DNA of 64,000 nucleotides from JANRJY01 sp033763735 (GTDB lineage: Bacteria > Bacteroidota > Bacteroidia > Cytophagales > UBA9547), in assembly GCA_033763735.1 (NCBI GenBank), contig JANRJY010000115.1, positions 1 to 64,000 of the forward strand. The letters are read 5' to 3'. The position numbers and the translations under genes were made by a program. Below are positions 44,373 through 51,580 of this stretch, piece after piece; positions within the stretch are counted from its first letter, which is position 1, and each line of letters starts with the position of its first letter. The notes under the pieces were generated by a model. That model saw only the letters and a list, made by a program, of their open reading frames with translations. It was not told where the DNA came from and searched no databases.

Positions 44373-45227
44373 TTAGTTGTCGCATTGATATTCATTCCAA
44401 TAGTCGTTCATTTTTGGGGTGGGTAGTTTACCATTCAACCTTTTTATAACTTTTAGTTCTCTGCAAATACATTCTCTCAATCCTTCTGTATATCTGTCTA
44501 GTTGTCGTGGAGTTATGTTAGGATTACCGACAGCATCTTGGAAGTCAGTCCAACAAATGTCAACTCTTCCTTTAAGCGTGTTTAATACAGGAGTTGGAAT
44601 TAATTGTTGCAATAGTAGTCCTTCAGAGATTACAGATTGAGAACTGGTTATTTCGTCAAACTGATTAACTTTCGATTTTACTGCATCAACATTCTTAGTT
44701 TCACGCCAAAGTTGTAAAACTTGAAGTCCAACTGAGATTACCCCAGTTACAAATTGTCCTAAACCGTAATCCATAGTTTTTTTATTTTTAAAATTTTGTT
44801 TGAATAATTTTTGTAAAATTTCCTTTTGAACAAAGGGTAAATGTTCTTCGTAAATCGTTGCAGAACGAATATTGGTTAACTTTCCTTCTATGTCTGGAAT
44901 TACGACTTGAAATTCTTCAGTAACAATCCATTTAACATTAATGAAAAATCCATTCCAGTCAGAAAGTTTGTCAAATGAAAGTTTGTCCTCAATCAAGCTA
45001 TGCACAAACGAAGTCTTCACAACGCCTATTGCTTTTACTCTAATTGTACGTGAACCACCTCGGTTTGCTTTTAGATAAATAATATCGCCAGCCTTCAAAA
45101 GTGCAACCGTGTCAAACAAATCTTTTGCGTGTTGATAATCCCAACCAACAACAAAGTATTCGTTCGCTATGAAGTCGTCTTTAAGTTCGTCTCCGTCCCA
45201 GTTTGAGCCTGCTCCAAATATTGCCAT
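44373..45227 (-). CDS. unknown protein in cassette beta, possible EVE/PUA-like N-terminus
   Basis: 284 residues. The N-terminus MAIFGAGSNWDGDELKDDF, then YFVVGWDYQHAKDLFD (about 23-38) and GDIIYLKANRGGSRTIRVKAIGV (about 47-69) looks like a small beta-barrel of the EVE/PUA type (modified-base or nucleic-acid reading), but this is a tentative call. The C-terminal half (about 150-284) is helical, with a hydrophobic patch (GLGQFVTGVISVGLQVLQLW, about 154-173) and no known motif. It is flanked by attC-like sites on both sides. Confidence 0.45.
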   Translation of the reverse strand: MAIFGAGSNWDGDELKDDFIANEYFVVGWDYQHAKDLFDTVALLKAGDIIYLKANRGGSRTIRVKAIGVVKTSFVHSLIEDKLSFDKLSDWNGFFINVKWIVTEEFQVVIPDIEGKLTNIRSATIYEEHLPFVQKEILQKLFKQNFKNKKTMDYGLGQFVTGVISVGLQVLQLWRETKNVDAVKSKVNQFDEITSSQSVISEGLLLQQLIPTPVLNTLKGRVDICWTDFQDAVGNPNITPRQLDRYTEGLRECICRELKVIKRLNGKLPTPKMNDYWNEYQCDN

Positions 45228-45261
45228 TTTACATTTTCTTTGTCGTTATGTTTAATTATTG

Positions 45262-45395
45262 CCGCTAACGTTTTGGCGCTTGGCGAAGAAGCGGATTTCG
45301 AAGCACTAAACTGTCAACCCAGCACAAAAGTTGATACGAGGCAGAATGTTCATTTAACCACTGAACCCGCTTTTTTGCCAAACGCCTGTTACCGG
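45262..45395 (-). repeat. attC-like palindrome of unit alpha
   Basis: 134 bp. Minus strand: R'' CCGGTAAC (45388-45395), AGGCGTTTGGC, AAAAAAGCGG, a spacer, CCGCTTCTT, GCCAAGCGCC, R' GTTAGCGG (45262-45269). Paired arms are CCG-TAAC/GTTAGCGG with one mismatch, and AGGCGTTTGGC against GCCAAGCGCC. Confidence 0.75.
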
Positions 45396-45410
45396 TAGTT
45401 ATTCTCTCTG

Positions 45411-46193
45411 TCATAGTATGTCATTTGCGTCAACAGAAATCCCTAGTGCTTTTAATTCCTTGACCAAGTCGAATTGCCACTTACCTGACTTGTCAAAAGG
45501 AACAAACAATACGCCACTGTAGTCAGAAGGAATTTCAAAATCGTTCTCTTGTTCATGTAAAGCTAAAACCCTGTCCCGTCCCAATTTGCCAATGAAATAC
45601 CCTAGTTCAAAAATAACATTTTGTCTTGCCCTATATTTCGCAGTTTCAGGCTTCTCGCTTTTGTTGTATGAAATGTCGTCTGCTGAAAGTAGGACAACAG
45701 CAAAAGAAACTTCAGAATTGTCCGTGAATTTTTCAATGATTGTCTTTCCCTTGCTTGGTTGCTCGTGTAATATTATTGGATTAAGTTTCAATTTCTCAAT
45801 TGTCCTTGCAACAGCTAATTTCATTTCTTCATTGTGTCCATGCACAATAAAAACATTATTTGAATTCGGTGAAGATTTGTCCGCTAGTTTTTTAGGTTCA
45901 TTAATAACTGTGTCCAATTGCAGGTCTTCTGCTATGACATTTAATAGATTTAGAAGTTGCTTTTTACCACTGTTAAAACTACTTTCAAACGCACTGTCAG
46001 GGGTTCCAGATGTCCAAATACTAGGTGAATATCTAATTGCTTTTAAAGACTTTAAATAATGAGTGCTGTCACCAAATATTTTTCGCAACAGCATTTCTGC
46101 TCTTTTCTCAACTGCATCACGTTGTCCATTTCGATAGGCAATTTGTTCTGCTTGGTTTATTAAGTCCTGAATAAGTTCTATGTTTTTACTCAT
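45411..46193 (-). CDS. TIR-like (PF10137-type) nucleotide-hydrolase effector in cassette alpha
   Basis: 260 residues. The C-terminal 150 (from about 110) read SNNVFIVHGHNEEMKLAVAR, ILHEQPSKGKTIIEKFTDNS, VLLSADD and RQNVIFELGYFIGKLGR. This is the TIR-like fold named CAP12/Pycsar effector TIR in Pfam, with the candidate catalytic Glu in FELGYF. Its relatives degrade NAD+ in antiphage systems. The N-terminal 100 residues are helical. No CD-NTase or cyclase gene for a cyclic-nucleotide signal is adjacent, so the trigger is unknown. It begins 25 bases after the array's first 8-mer. Confidence 0.8.
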   Translation of the reverse strand: MSKNIELIQDLINQAEQIAYRNGQRDAVEKRAEMLLRKIFGDSTHYLKSLKAIRYSPSIWTSGTPDSAFESSFNSGKKQLLNLLNVIAEDLQLDTVINEPKKLADKSSPNSNNVFIVHGHNEEMKLAVARTIEKLKLNPIILHEQPSKGKTIIEKFTDNSEVSFAVVLLSADDISYNKSEKPETAKYRARQNVIFELGYFIGKLGRDRVLALHEQENDFEIPSDYSGVLFVPFDKSGKWQFDLVKELKALGISVDANDIL

Positions 46194-46217
46194 GCGTTTG
46201 TGTCGTCTTTATAATTA

Positions 46218-46225
46218 CCGGTAAC
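46218..46225 (-). other. opening 8-mer of unit alpha (attI-like or R' core)
   Basis: Minus strand GTTACCGG, complementary to R'' of alpha's palindrome. Unlike internal R' sites, no attC palindrome lies upstream of it, so this is the left border of the recognisable array and a candidate insertion site. Confidence 0.5.
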
Positions 46226-46230
46226 ATCCT

Positions 46231-46253
46231 TGTATACGCATATTGCGTATACA
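46231..46253. promoter_or_regulatory. 23-bp palindrome beside the array border
   Basis: TGTATACGCA (46231-46240)/TGCGTATACA (46244-46253), perfect 10-bp arms around TAT. The half-site ATTGCGTATA recurs at 46276. Could be an operator for the TIR gene or a recombination-associated site. Confidence 0.45.
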
Positions 46254-46612
46254 TACTATTATTTACATGTTTTTGTATTGCGTATATATCTTGTATTTAG
46301 GAAATATACGAACTTTTATTTTTTTCAATAATAACCATTATTTTTTACAATTTACCTACACTTATATCTTTATTGCTATTTACAACACCTATATGTAACA
46401 ATATAAAAACCACGAGGTGAGGCTTTCGGTTTTGAATTGAACATGTTATATCTCAAATTTTACTTCACTTGATACTTTGACCGAGGTTGGTAAGTAATAG
46501 GTTTTTGCAATGGTTTTAAATAATTGGTTTATTGGTGAAATGAAATTGATTAAAAAGTAAAAAATGAAAGATTGCTTCAGTCGCTGAAAAAGCGACTTCG
46601 CAATGACGACCT
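46254..46612. other. intergenic region left of the array
   Basis: AT-rich, no gene. Contains the second ATTGCGTATA half-site (46276) and, at 46569-46606, a short dispersed repeat that has a hairpin AGTCGCT/AGCGACT. Confidence 0.5.
46569..46606. repeat. short dispersed repeat AGATTGCTTC...GCAATGAC, copy 1
   Basis: AGATTGCTTC at 46569 and TTCGCAATGAC ending at 46606 enclose AGTCGCT (46579-46585)/AGCGACT (46591-46597). A second copy with a different interior is at 59109-59148. Sequences of this form are widespread in bacterial genomes. Confidence 0.5.
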
Positions 46613-46669
46613 TTATAAAGCCCTGAAGGCATTTTTAATGCATTTTGTATATTTTGTTGACTTGTAGCA

Positions 46670-46990
46670 ACGATTCCGTGGGCTGAAAAAATGATTCCGT
46701 GGGCTGAAGAAATGATTCCGTGGGCTGAAGGAATGATTCCTTGGGCTGAAGCAATGATTCTTTGGGCTGAAGGAATGATTCCGTGGGCTGAAGAAATGAT
46801 TCCGTGGGCTGAAGCAATGATTCCTTGGGCTGAAGCAATGATTCCTTGGGCTGAAGCAATGATTCCTTGGACTGAAAGAATGATTCCTTGGACTGAAAAA
46901 ATGATTCCTTGGGCTGAAGGAATGATTCCGTGGGCTGAAGAAATGATTCCTTGGGCTGAAAAAATGATTCTGTGAGCTGAAGAAATGATT
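46670..46990. repeat. 21-bp minisatellite, about 15 copies
   Basis: Fifteen clear units of 21 bp start at 46670, 46691, 46712 and so on to 46964; a sixteenth is degenerate. The unit is ATGATTCC(G/T)TGGGCTGAAG-like. Because 21 is a multiple of 3, open frames run through it on both strands (plus: MIPWAEx heptads; minus: NHxFSPR heptads). No start, leader or homologue-like flanks support coding. Confidence 0.85.
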
Positions 46991-47092
46991 CATTGGAATG
47001 AAATACTGAACCAATTGGCAGTTATAAACAGTCCAATCAAAGGGAGGGATATTATTTGGTGTGCCACCTACAAAGGGCTATGAATAATTGAC

Positions 47093-48127
47093 TTATTGTG
47101 GGTTTTGAACCCTCAAAAGGTTTTTGGAAATCCTTTTATATACCAAATCCACAATTTCTTGAGGTTCAATTTGCTCCATACAAGCATGGTCTTTCCGGTA
47201 ACATGCTTTATTGCCATACACAGAACAAGGTCGACAAGACAAATTACCCAACCCATACACACCTGTTTCTGATTGTTGATAAGGCGTAAATCCTGTGTAA
47301 GAATGTGTGGGCCCCCATATGCTCAAAAGTGGTGTGCCACAGAGAGCGGCCAAGTGCATATTGGCTGAGTCCATAGTTATCATCAAGTCTAATTTGGAAA
47401 TGACACCCATTTCTGACGTTAATCCATTAGTCAAATCTGTCATAATAAACACCCCATTCAATCCTTGAGCAAGGGCTTCCATTTTTGTTTTTTCGGCTTT
47501 ACTGCCAAACAGATAGATATTTGATTTGCCATCATGAACTAAAATTTCAATGATTTTTTTTGAATGCCTATCCGGAAGTATTTTAAGAAAATGTGCCGCA
47601 AAAGGAGCAAATCCAATATGGTATTTTCCATTGGGTTTCGATTTCAAGAGTTCTAAGGCTGCTTTTGTAGCTGATGGCTCAGGTTCAAAATACATTGCAT
47701 GCTCGGATATTGAAAAAGAATAACCTGCTTTTGCAAATACTTCCAAATACCTATCCGAAGTACTTTTGACAAGTAGTAGTTTTTTGTTATTTCTTCTGGT
47801 TAAGGCTTTTTTTTCGGTCCTCCCTTTGTCAATGATTGCGATTTTGTTTCCGGTAAACCATAAGAAAGTTCTTACGATTTGGGTGCGCAATACATCGTGC
47901 ATATCTAAAATAGCTTCAAACGGCCCTGATTTTGATAGAAATATGAACAATTTCCAAAGGCCAATGATGCCTTTATAATCCTTCATATCTAATCCTATAA
48001 ATATTAGATTAGGAATATTTTGGAATAGGGGAGCAAAGTTTTTTCGGGAAACAAATACAACTTCTTTATCCGGAAATGCCTCTGCAAAATTGCGTAATAC
48101 CGGCCAAAGTATGGCCACATCACCCAT
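47093..48127 (-). CDS. glycosyltransferase family 9 (heptosyltransferase-like)
   Basis: 344 residues from the first ATG. KPNGKYHIGFAPFAAH (about 185-200) and ITMDSANMHLAALCGTPLLSIWGPT (about 250-274) are the GT9 nucleotide-sugar binding motifs, with a C-terminal Cys pattern (CRPCSVYGNKACYRKDHACM). The conserved N-terminus KLLVIRLSAMGDVA of the family lies partly upstream of the ATG, so the true start is likely earlier; the only nearby candidate codon in frame is ATT at 48172. It transfers a sugar to lipopolysaccharide core and is paired with DUF4254. Confidence 0.85.
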   Translation of the reverse strand: MGDVAILWPVLRNFAEAFPDKEVVFVSRKNFAPLFQNIPNLIFIGLDMKDYKGIIGLWKLFIFLSKSGPFEAILDMHDVLRTQIVRTFLWFTGNKIAIIDKGRTEKKALTRRNNKKLLLVKSTSDRYLEVFAKAGYSFSISEHAMYFEPEPSATKAALELLKSKPNGKYHIGFAPFAAHFLKILPDRHSKKIIEILVHDGKSNIYLFGSKAEKTKMEALAQGLNGVFIMTDLTNGLTSEMGVISKLDLMITMDSANMHLAALCGTPLLSIWGPTHSYTGFTPYQQSETGVYGLGNLSCRPCSVYGNKACYRKDHACMEQIEPQEIVDLVYKRISKNLLRVQNPQ

Positions 48128-48164
48128 TGCTGAAAGACGAATTACTAAAAGTTTGCCTTTGGAA

Positions 48165-48767
48165 TTATGAATTTGCGTTTGAATACAAGGATGGGTTTAG
48201 CTCCTGACTATTATACATTTTCATTTGGCGGTACACCCGAAAATATCGGGTGCCTTTGCTTATTTCATCAATAAGCTGATCAAAACAGGTACTCATATCT
48301 GTGCGTTGTTCCAGTAATATGGCAAGTTTGTTTTTGCATTTATCAATGTGTGCTTGATCTACATTGGTACGCAAGGTTTGTTCCTCCATATGGTATATTT
48401 TCAATTCCAATATACTCATACGGTCAAGCAACCATGCAGGCGTTTCGGAGTTCATTCGGGCATTGGAACTTTGCTTAACATCTTTAAATTCAGAATGTAC
48501 CAAATCATCCAGTAGTTCCACAGTGTCAGTTCGTTCTTGATTGAGTTTGTCGATATTGCGTTTTATTCGTACCAAATCTTGGTCCGGAAGGTCAGGACGT
48601 CTGATTTCGTCTTCCTCATGCCACTGAATGGTGTCAATATGGTTTTTCTTATACAATAAATAAGCTGCCGAATGCTCAGGAAAAGGATTGGAAGCGGGAG
48701 ATAGGTTTTTGTGCCAATCAGTTATGGATTGAATAAATATTTTGATGGCTTCACTTGCCTGTAACAT
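48165..48767 (-). CDS. DUF4254 protein
   Basis: About 200 residues from ATG 48767 (an upstream in-frame ATG at 48860 adds residues unlike the family). IDTIQWHEEDEIRRPDLPDQDLVRIKRNIDKLNQERTD (cited from about 45) is the diagnostic DUF4254 region, with the conserved W-H-x-E-D and D-x-x-R-x-D. DUF4254 genes accompany GT9 heptosyltransferases in Bacteroidota; the product probably acts in the same lipopolysaccharide-core step. Its stop is within the extended 5' end of the GT9 gene. Confidence 0.8.
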   Translation of the reverse strand: MLQASEAIKIFIQSITDWHKNLSPASNPFPEHSAAYLLYKKNHIDTIQWHEEDEIRRPDLPDQDLVRIKRNIDKLNQERTDTVELLDDLVHSEFKDVKQSSNARMNSETPAWLLDRMSILELKIYHMEEQTLRTNVDQAHIDKCKNKLAILLEQRTDMSTCFDQLIDEISKGTRYFRVYRQMKMYNSQELNPSLYSNANS

Positions 48768-49489
48768 ATTGCATTGAATTTTGTTGCAAGATAGTACATA
48801 AGAACCAAAGACTAAAAAATGAAAATGAAGGTTAGATATTAATACCCTTAACTGTTCCAAATTTGGAGATCTATTTCAAATAAATCATAGTATAACGTAG
48901 AACAGCTTCCAATCTAGGTTTTCTGCACCAACCCTAGCTTGTGTAACACCTAGTGTTCTGTAATACAAATCCGTATGGAAAATAAAAACAAAATATTTCC
49001 GGTTCCCACAAACACTCCTGAAGTAATAAATTAAAAGCTATTACACGTATATAATGTGTGTTATAAAATAAATTATTAGATTTGTTTTATAACAGTTAGT
49101 GTTAAAATGTGAAAAGAATATACAAAAAGTTTGCACCGGCAGAGCTAAACTTCTATTTATGACTTATTTAAGGCGCTTAAAAACAACACAAGCAATTGAA
49201 AAATGATAAAAGCACATATACATCCACGATTTGAAAAGAAATGGTCTAATTCAAGGACAGTAATCCTAAAATATTAAATATCAGTCAAAACCAAAAAACT
49301 GGTGTAAATATTTGTTGATTTTAATGGTTTCATAGTTGCACATTGTGTTTTTTGCATTTGAAATTGATCCCCAAAGTGGTTTTAACCAAGGGAGTTATCT
49401 TTTAGTCTAATGAGAAAAGCATAATATTGGAGGTATTGCCAAGGATCTAAATAAATTTTTAAGTATTGTTTAACAAATAAAAAATCAGA
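48768..49489. other. intergenic region
   Basis: 722 bases without a gene. It holds the first copy of a 26-bp direct repeat (48821-48846) and an inverted pair GTTATAAAA (49060-49068)/TTTTATAAC (49085-49093). No promoter was recognised for the PAS gene downstream. Confidence 0.6.
48821..48846. repeat. 26-bp direct repeat, copy 1
   Basis: The 26 bases at 48821-48846 are identical to those at 50665-50690. The two copies flank the PAS/kinase-like gene at about 1.8 kb distance. Confidence 0.6.
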
Positions 49490-50440
49490 ATGGAGCAATC
49501 CGACAAATTAAGATCTCTTTTTTTTCAAGAGTCAGACTTATACCTCTCTATTTATGACAAAGATTTAAACTGTCTGGATTTTAACGATGCCTTTTTAAGT
49601 GTATTTCAATGTGAACGAAAGGACCTTTTGGGAAAAAATTTATGTGAAATTTCACCCGACCTCAAGATCAATGGACGCTACGACCTATACAAAGAAGTGA
49701 TCAGAACAGGGAATGTCATTGAAATTGACCATATGCAGCCGCATCCTACTATCGGGAACTATCATTTTCGAATTAGGGCTTTCAAAGTGGGGGACGGATT
49801 GGGGCTATTGGTTAAAGATATTACGGATTTGGTAGAATTGACAGAAAGATTCAAATATGCTACTAATGCTTCAAAAGAAATTATTTATGAATGGAACCTC
49901 AATAACGATTCTGTAATGTTCAATGATTCATATTTTGAGTTAATGGCACTTGAAAACAAAACCAATCCATTATCCCGAAGCAACTGGACAACGCATATTC
50001 ACCCGGAAGATGTTGCGAAAGTTCAAAATAGTTTGGATGATTTTCTCCATCAAGACAAGAATTATTGGTCAAACGAATATAGGTTTATAGGAAAAAATAA
50101 TCAACTCTATTATTTTGCCGAGAGGGCATTTATGATACGAGACAGAAAGGGAAAACCAGCTAAAATGATTGCATCGGTGACTGACATTACTTATTGGCAA
50201 CTCAACATTAATCATCTTGAAGAAATGTTATTTACCCTCTCACATAAGGTGCGGCAACCGGTCTCCAATATATTGGGAATATCTATGCTTCTTGATTACA
50301 ATTTGATGAAAAAGGAGGAATTGAAAACCATTGTAGGTTATATGAAAAAGTCAGCAAATTTGCTAGATGTGTTTGTTAGTGAAATGACAAGCCTCATTTA
50401 CAATCACAAAGAAAAAACTGCTGAGAAAAACTGGAATTAG
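49490..50440 (+). CDS. PAS-domain protein with kinase dimerisation motif but no ATPase domain
   Basis: 316 residues, soluble. Two PAS domains: about 15-120 (FNDAFLSVFQCERKDLLGKN) and about 125-245 (FNDSYFELMALENK; RDRKGKPAKMIASVTDITY, a PAC motif). Then LEEMLFTLSHKVRQPVSNIL (about 250-269) is the dimerisation motif S-H-K-V-R-x-P-x-x-x-I-L-G with the His, and it ends after the second helix with no N-, G1- or G2-box. Either a regulatory/dimerising partner of a separate kinase or a truncated kinase. Confidence 0.8.
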   Translation: MEQSDKLRSLFFQESDLYLSIYDKDLNCLDFNDAFLSVFQCERKDLLGKNLCEISPDLKINGRYDLYKEVIRTGNVIEIDHMQPHPTIGNYHFRIRAFKVGDGLGLLVKDITDLVELTERFKYATNASKEIIYEWNLNNDSVMFNDSYFELMALENKTNPLSRSNWTTHIHPEDVAKVQNSLDDFLHQDKNYWSNEYRFIGKNNQLYYFAERAFMIRDRKGKPAKMIASVTDITYWQLNINHLEEMLFTLSHKVRQPVSNILGISMLLDYNLMKKEELKTIVGYMKKSANLLDVFVSEMTSLIYNHKEKTAEKNWN

Positions 50441-50759
50441 AAATGGCAACTGCTTATTATTACAAAATAGGAAATTTCGAAAAAAAAGTGTTTCTAATTT
50501 GTAAGTTTCGAAGTAAATTTTTTAAATGTGAGTTTCAATTATTTTCTTTTATATAATTGTAATCTTAAAGAATCTCCGAATTATTCACTCAAATAATATT
50601 CCATTATTTCCCGTGCTGTCGGGAGTTTCCTCCTTACAAAAAATTCATGTCTCGTCCTAAAAAAGAAAATGAAGGTTAGATATTAATACCGAATTTATAA
50701 TAAGCAGTTATAAATCTACGATATTTAATAATTGTGTAACTTTGAAAAATTAGTTTGAA
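50441..50759. other. intergenic region
   Basis: 319 bases without a gene. Contains a TGTCTCGTCCTaaaaaa motif (50648-50664, see 40858) and the second copy of the 26-bp repeat (50665-50690), and the -7 box of the HEPN gene (TAACTTTG, 50737-50744). Confidence 0.6.
50665..50690. repeat. 26-bp direct repeat, copy 2
   Basis: Identical to 48821-48846, in the same orientation; preceded here by the TGTCTCGTCCT motif. Confidence 0.6.
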
Positions 50760-51167
50760 ATGGATGATAACAGTTCATTATTGGAATTAGATAAAATAAT
50801 AAGTCATTGGATTGAAAGTTCGGATGATGATTATTCTACCATGATCAAATTATTTGATTCAAAATCATATAGCTGGTCATTATTTGTTGGGCATATTGTA
50901 ATCGAAAAGCTGCTGAAAGCAGTTTTCGTCAAAAAACATAAGAAGCATGCCCCTTTAATTCATAATTTGTATAGATTGGCTGAGTTAAATGAAATAGAAA
51001 TGTCTAATGAACAAGCGGATATGTTATTTCAGATTACAACTTTTAATATTAATACCAAATATGACGACTATAAAAATAAGTTTCATTTGAAATGCACTAA
51101 AGAATTTACTTTAGAATGGATTGAAAAAATTAAAACTGTAAGATTATGGATCAAAAAGATGCTTTAA
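50760..51167 (+). CDS. HEPN-domain protein (putative toxin of HEPN-MNT pair)
   Basis: 135 residues, helical. IIEKLLKAVFVKKHKKHAPLIHNLYRLAELN (about 57-87, cited by position) and the later KYDDYKNKF (about 100) match the HEPN pattern (E-K-x-x-K-A; H-x-L-x-x-L; R-Y-x-x-Y). The conserved Arg of the RYPDY motif is Lys here, so the RNase activity of the R-x4-6-H type is uncertain. A -7 box TAACTTTG (50737-50744) is 15 bases upstream. It overlaps the MNT gene by 22 bases. Confidence 0.8.
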   Translation: MDDNSSLLELDKIISHWIESSDDDYSTMIKLFDSKSYSWSLFVGHIVIEKLLKAVFVKKHKKHAPLIHNLYRLAELNEIEMSNEQADMLFQITTFNINTKYDDYKNKFHLKCTKEFTLEWIEKIKTVRLWIKKML

Positions 51168-51448
51168 AAGTTGCTTTAAGTTTCACAGATGTGGTAAGGT
51201 TGAAATTCAAATGTGATAAATTTTATCTATTTGGTTCTTATATAAAAGGAAACTTTTCGGAATATAGTGATATTGATATAGCAGTGGTTATGCAAGATTA
51301 TAATGATGAAATAGATATGCAACTTGAATTAATGCGAATGACCCGAAAAGTGGATAGCAGAATAGAACCTCATGTTTTTAAAAAGAGCGATTTTGAGTTA
51401 TCCAATCCATTAGTTTATGAAATAGTTAAATATGGGAAAGAAATTTAA
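51146..51448 (+). CDS. minimal nucleotidyltransferase (MNT) antitoxin
   Basis: 100 residues. KFYLFGSYIKGNFSEYSDIDIAVV (about 27-50) is the G-S-x-x-x-G-x-x-x-x-x-S-D-I-D metal motif of MNT proteins. Paired with the overlapping HEPN gene, it forms the known HEPN-MNT toxin-antitoxin arrangement, in which MNT proteins AMPylate the HEPN partner. Confidence 0.9.
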   Translation: MDQKDALKVALSFTDVVRLKFKCDKFYLFGSYIKGNFSEYSDIDIAVVMQDYNDEIDMQLELMRMTRKVDSRIEPHVFKKSDFELSNPLVYEIVKYGKEI

Positions 51449-51580
51449 AGAAAATCCTTAATATTTTTAAATGGCATTAGCAAATGGCTAAATACAACTA
51501 GAAAAGATGTAATCAACAGACAATATAAAATTTTGGCATTCTTTTCAGAAATTAAGACCAATAACAAAAATTGACAAATT

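Larger units (their letters stand above)
40911..46225 (-). mobile_element. integron-like gene cassette array (CALIN-like), no integrase in window
   Basis: Five same-oriented units: alpha (TIR-like gene), beta (284-residue gene), gamma (nuclease-like gene), delta (no gene) and epsilon (dehydratase). Each unit opens (minus strand) with an 8-mer that is the reverse complement of the 8-mer that begins the palindrome after its gene: GTTACCGG/CCGGTAAC (alpha), GTTAGCGG/CCGCTAAC (beta), GTTGGCGG/CCGCCAAC (gamma), GTTGGGCA/TGCCCAAT (delta, 1 mismatch), ATTGGTGG/CCACCAAC (epsilon, 1 mismatch). Genes in alpha, beta, gamma stop 16, 12 and 32 bases before that 8-mer. In a circular cassette these ends would form the R'/R'' pair of an attC site. 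No tyrosine recombinase was found nearby, so the array is either orphan or its integrase is outside the window. Confidence 0.75.

Noticed and set aside
45262..45395. Simple terminators between cassette genes
   Set aside because: These palindromes are over 130 bp, have paired outer boxes that match the unit start, and lack T tracts; termination could be a side effect only.
46670..46990. CRISPR array
   Set aside because: The repeats are directly adjacent with no spacers and there are no cas genes.
46613..47014. 133-residue NHxFSPR-repeat protein and other frames through the minisatellite
   Set aside because: A 21-bp unit leaves several frames open on both strands; no signal or flanking coding signal chooses one.
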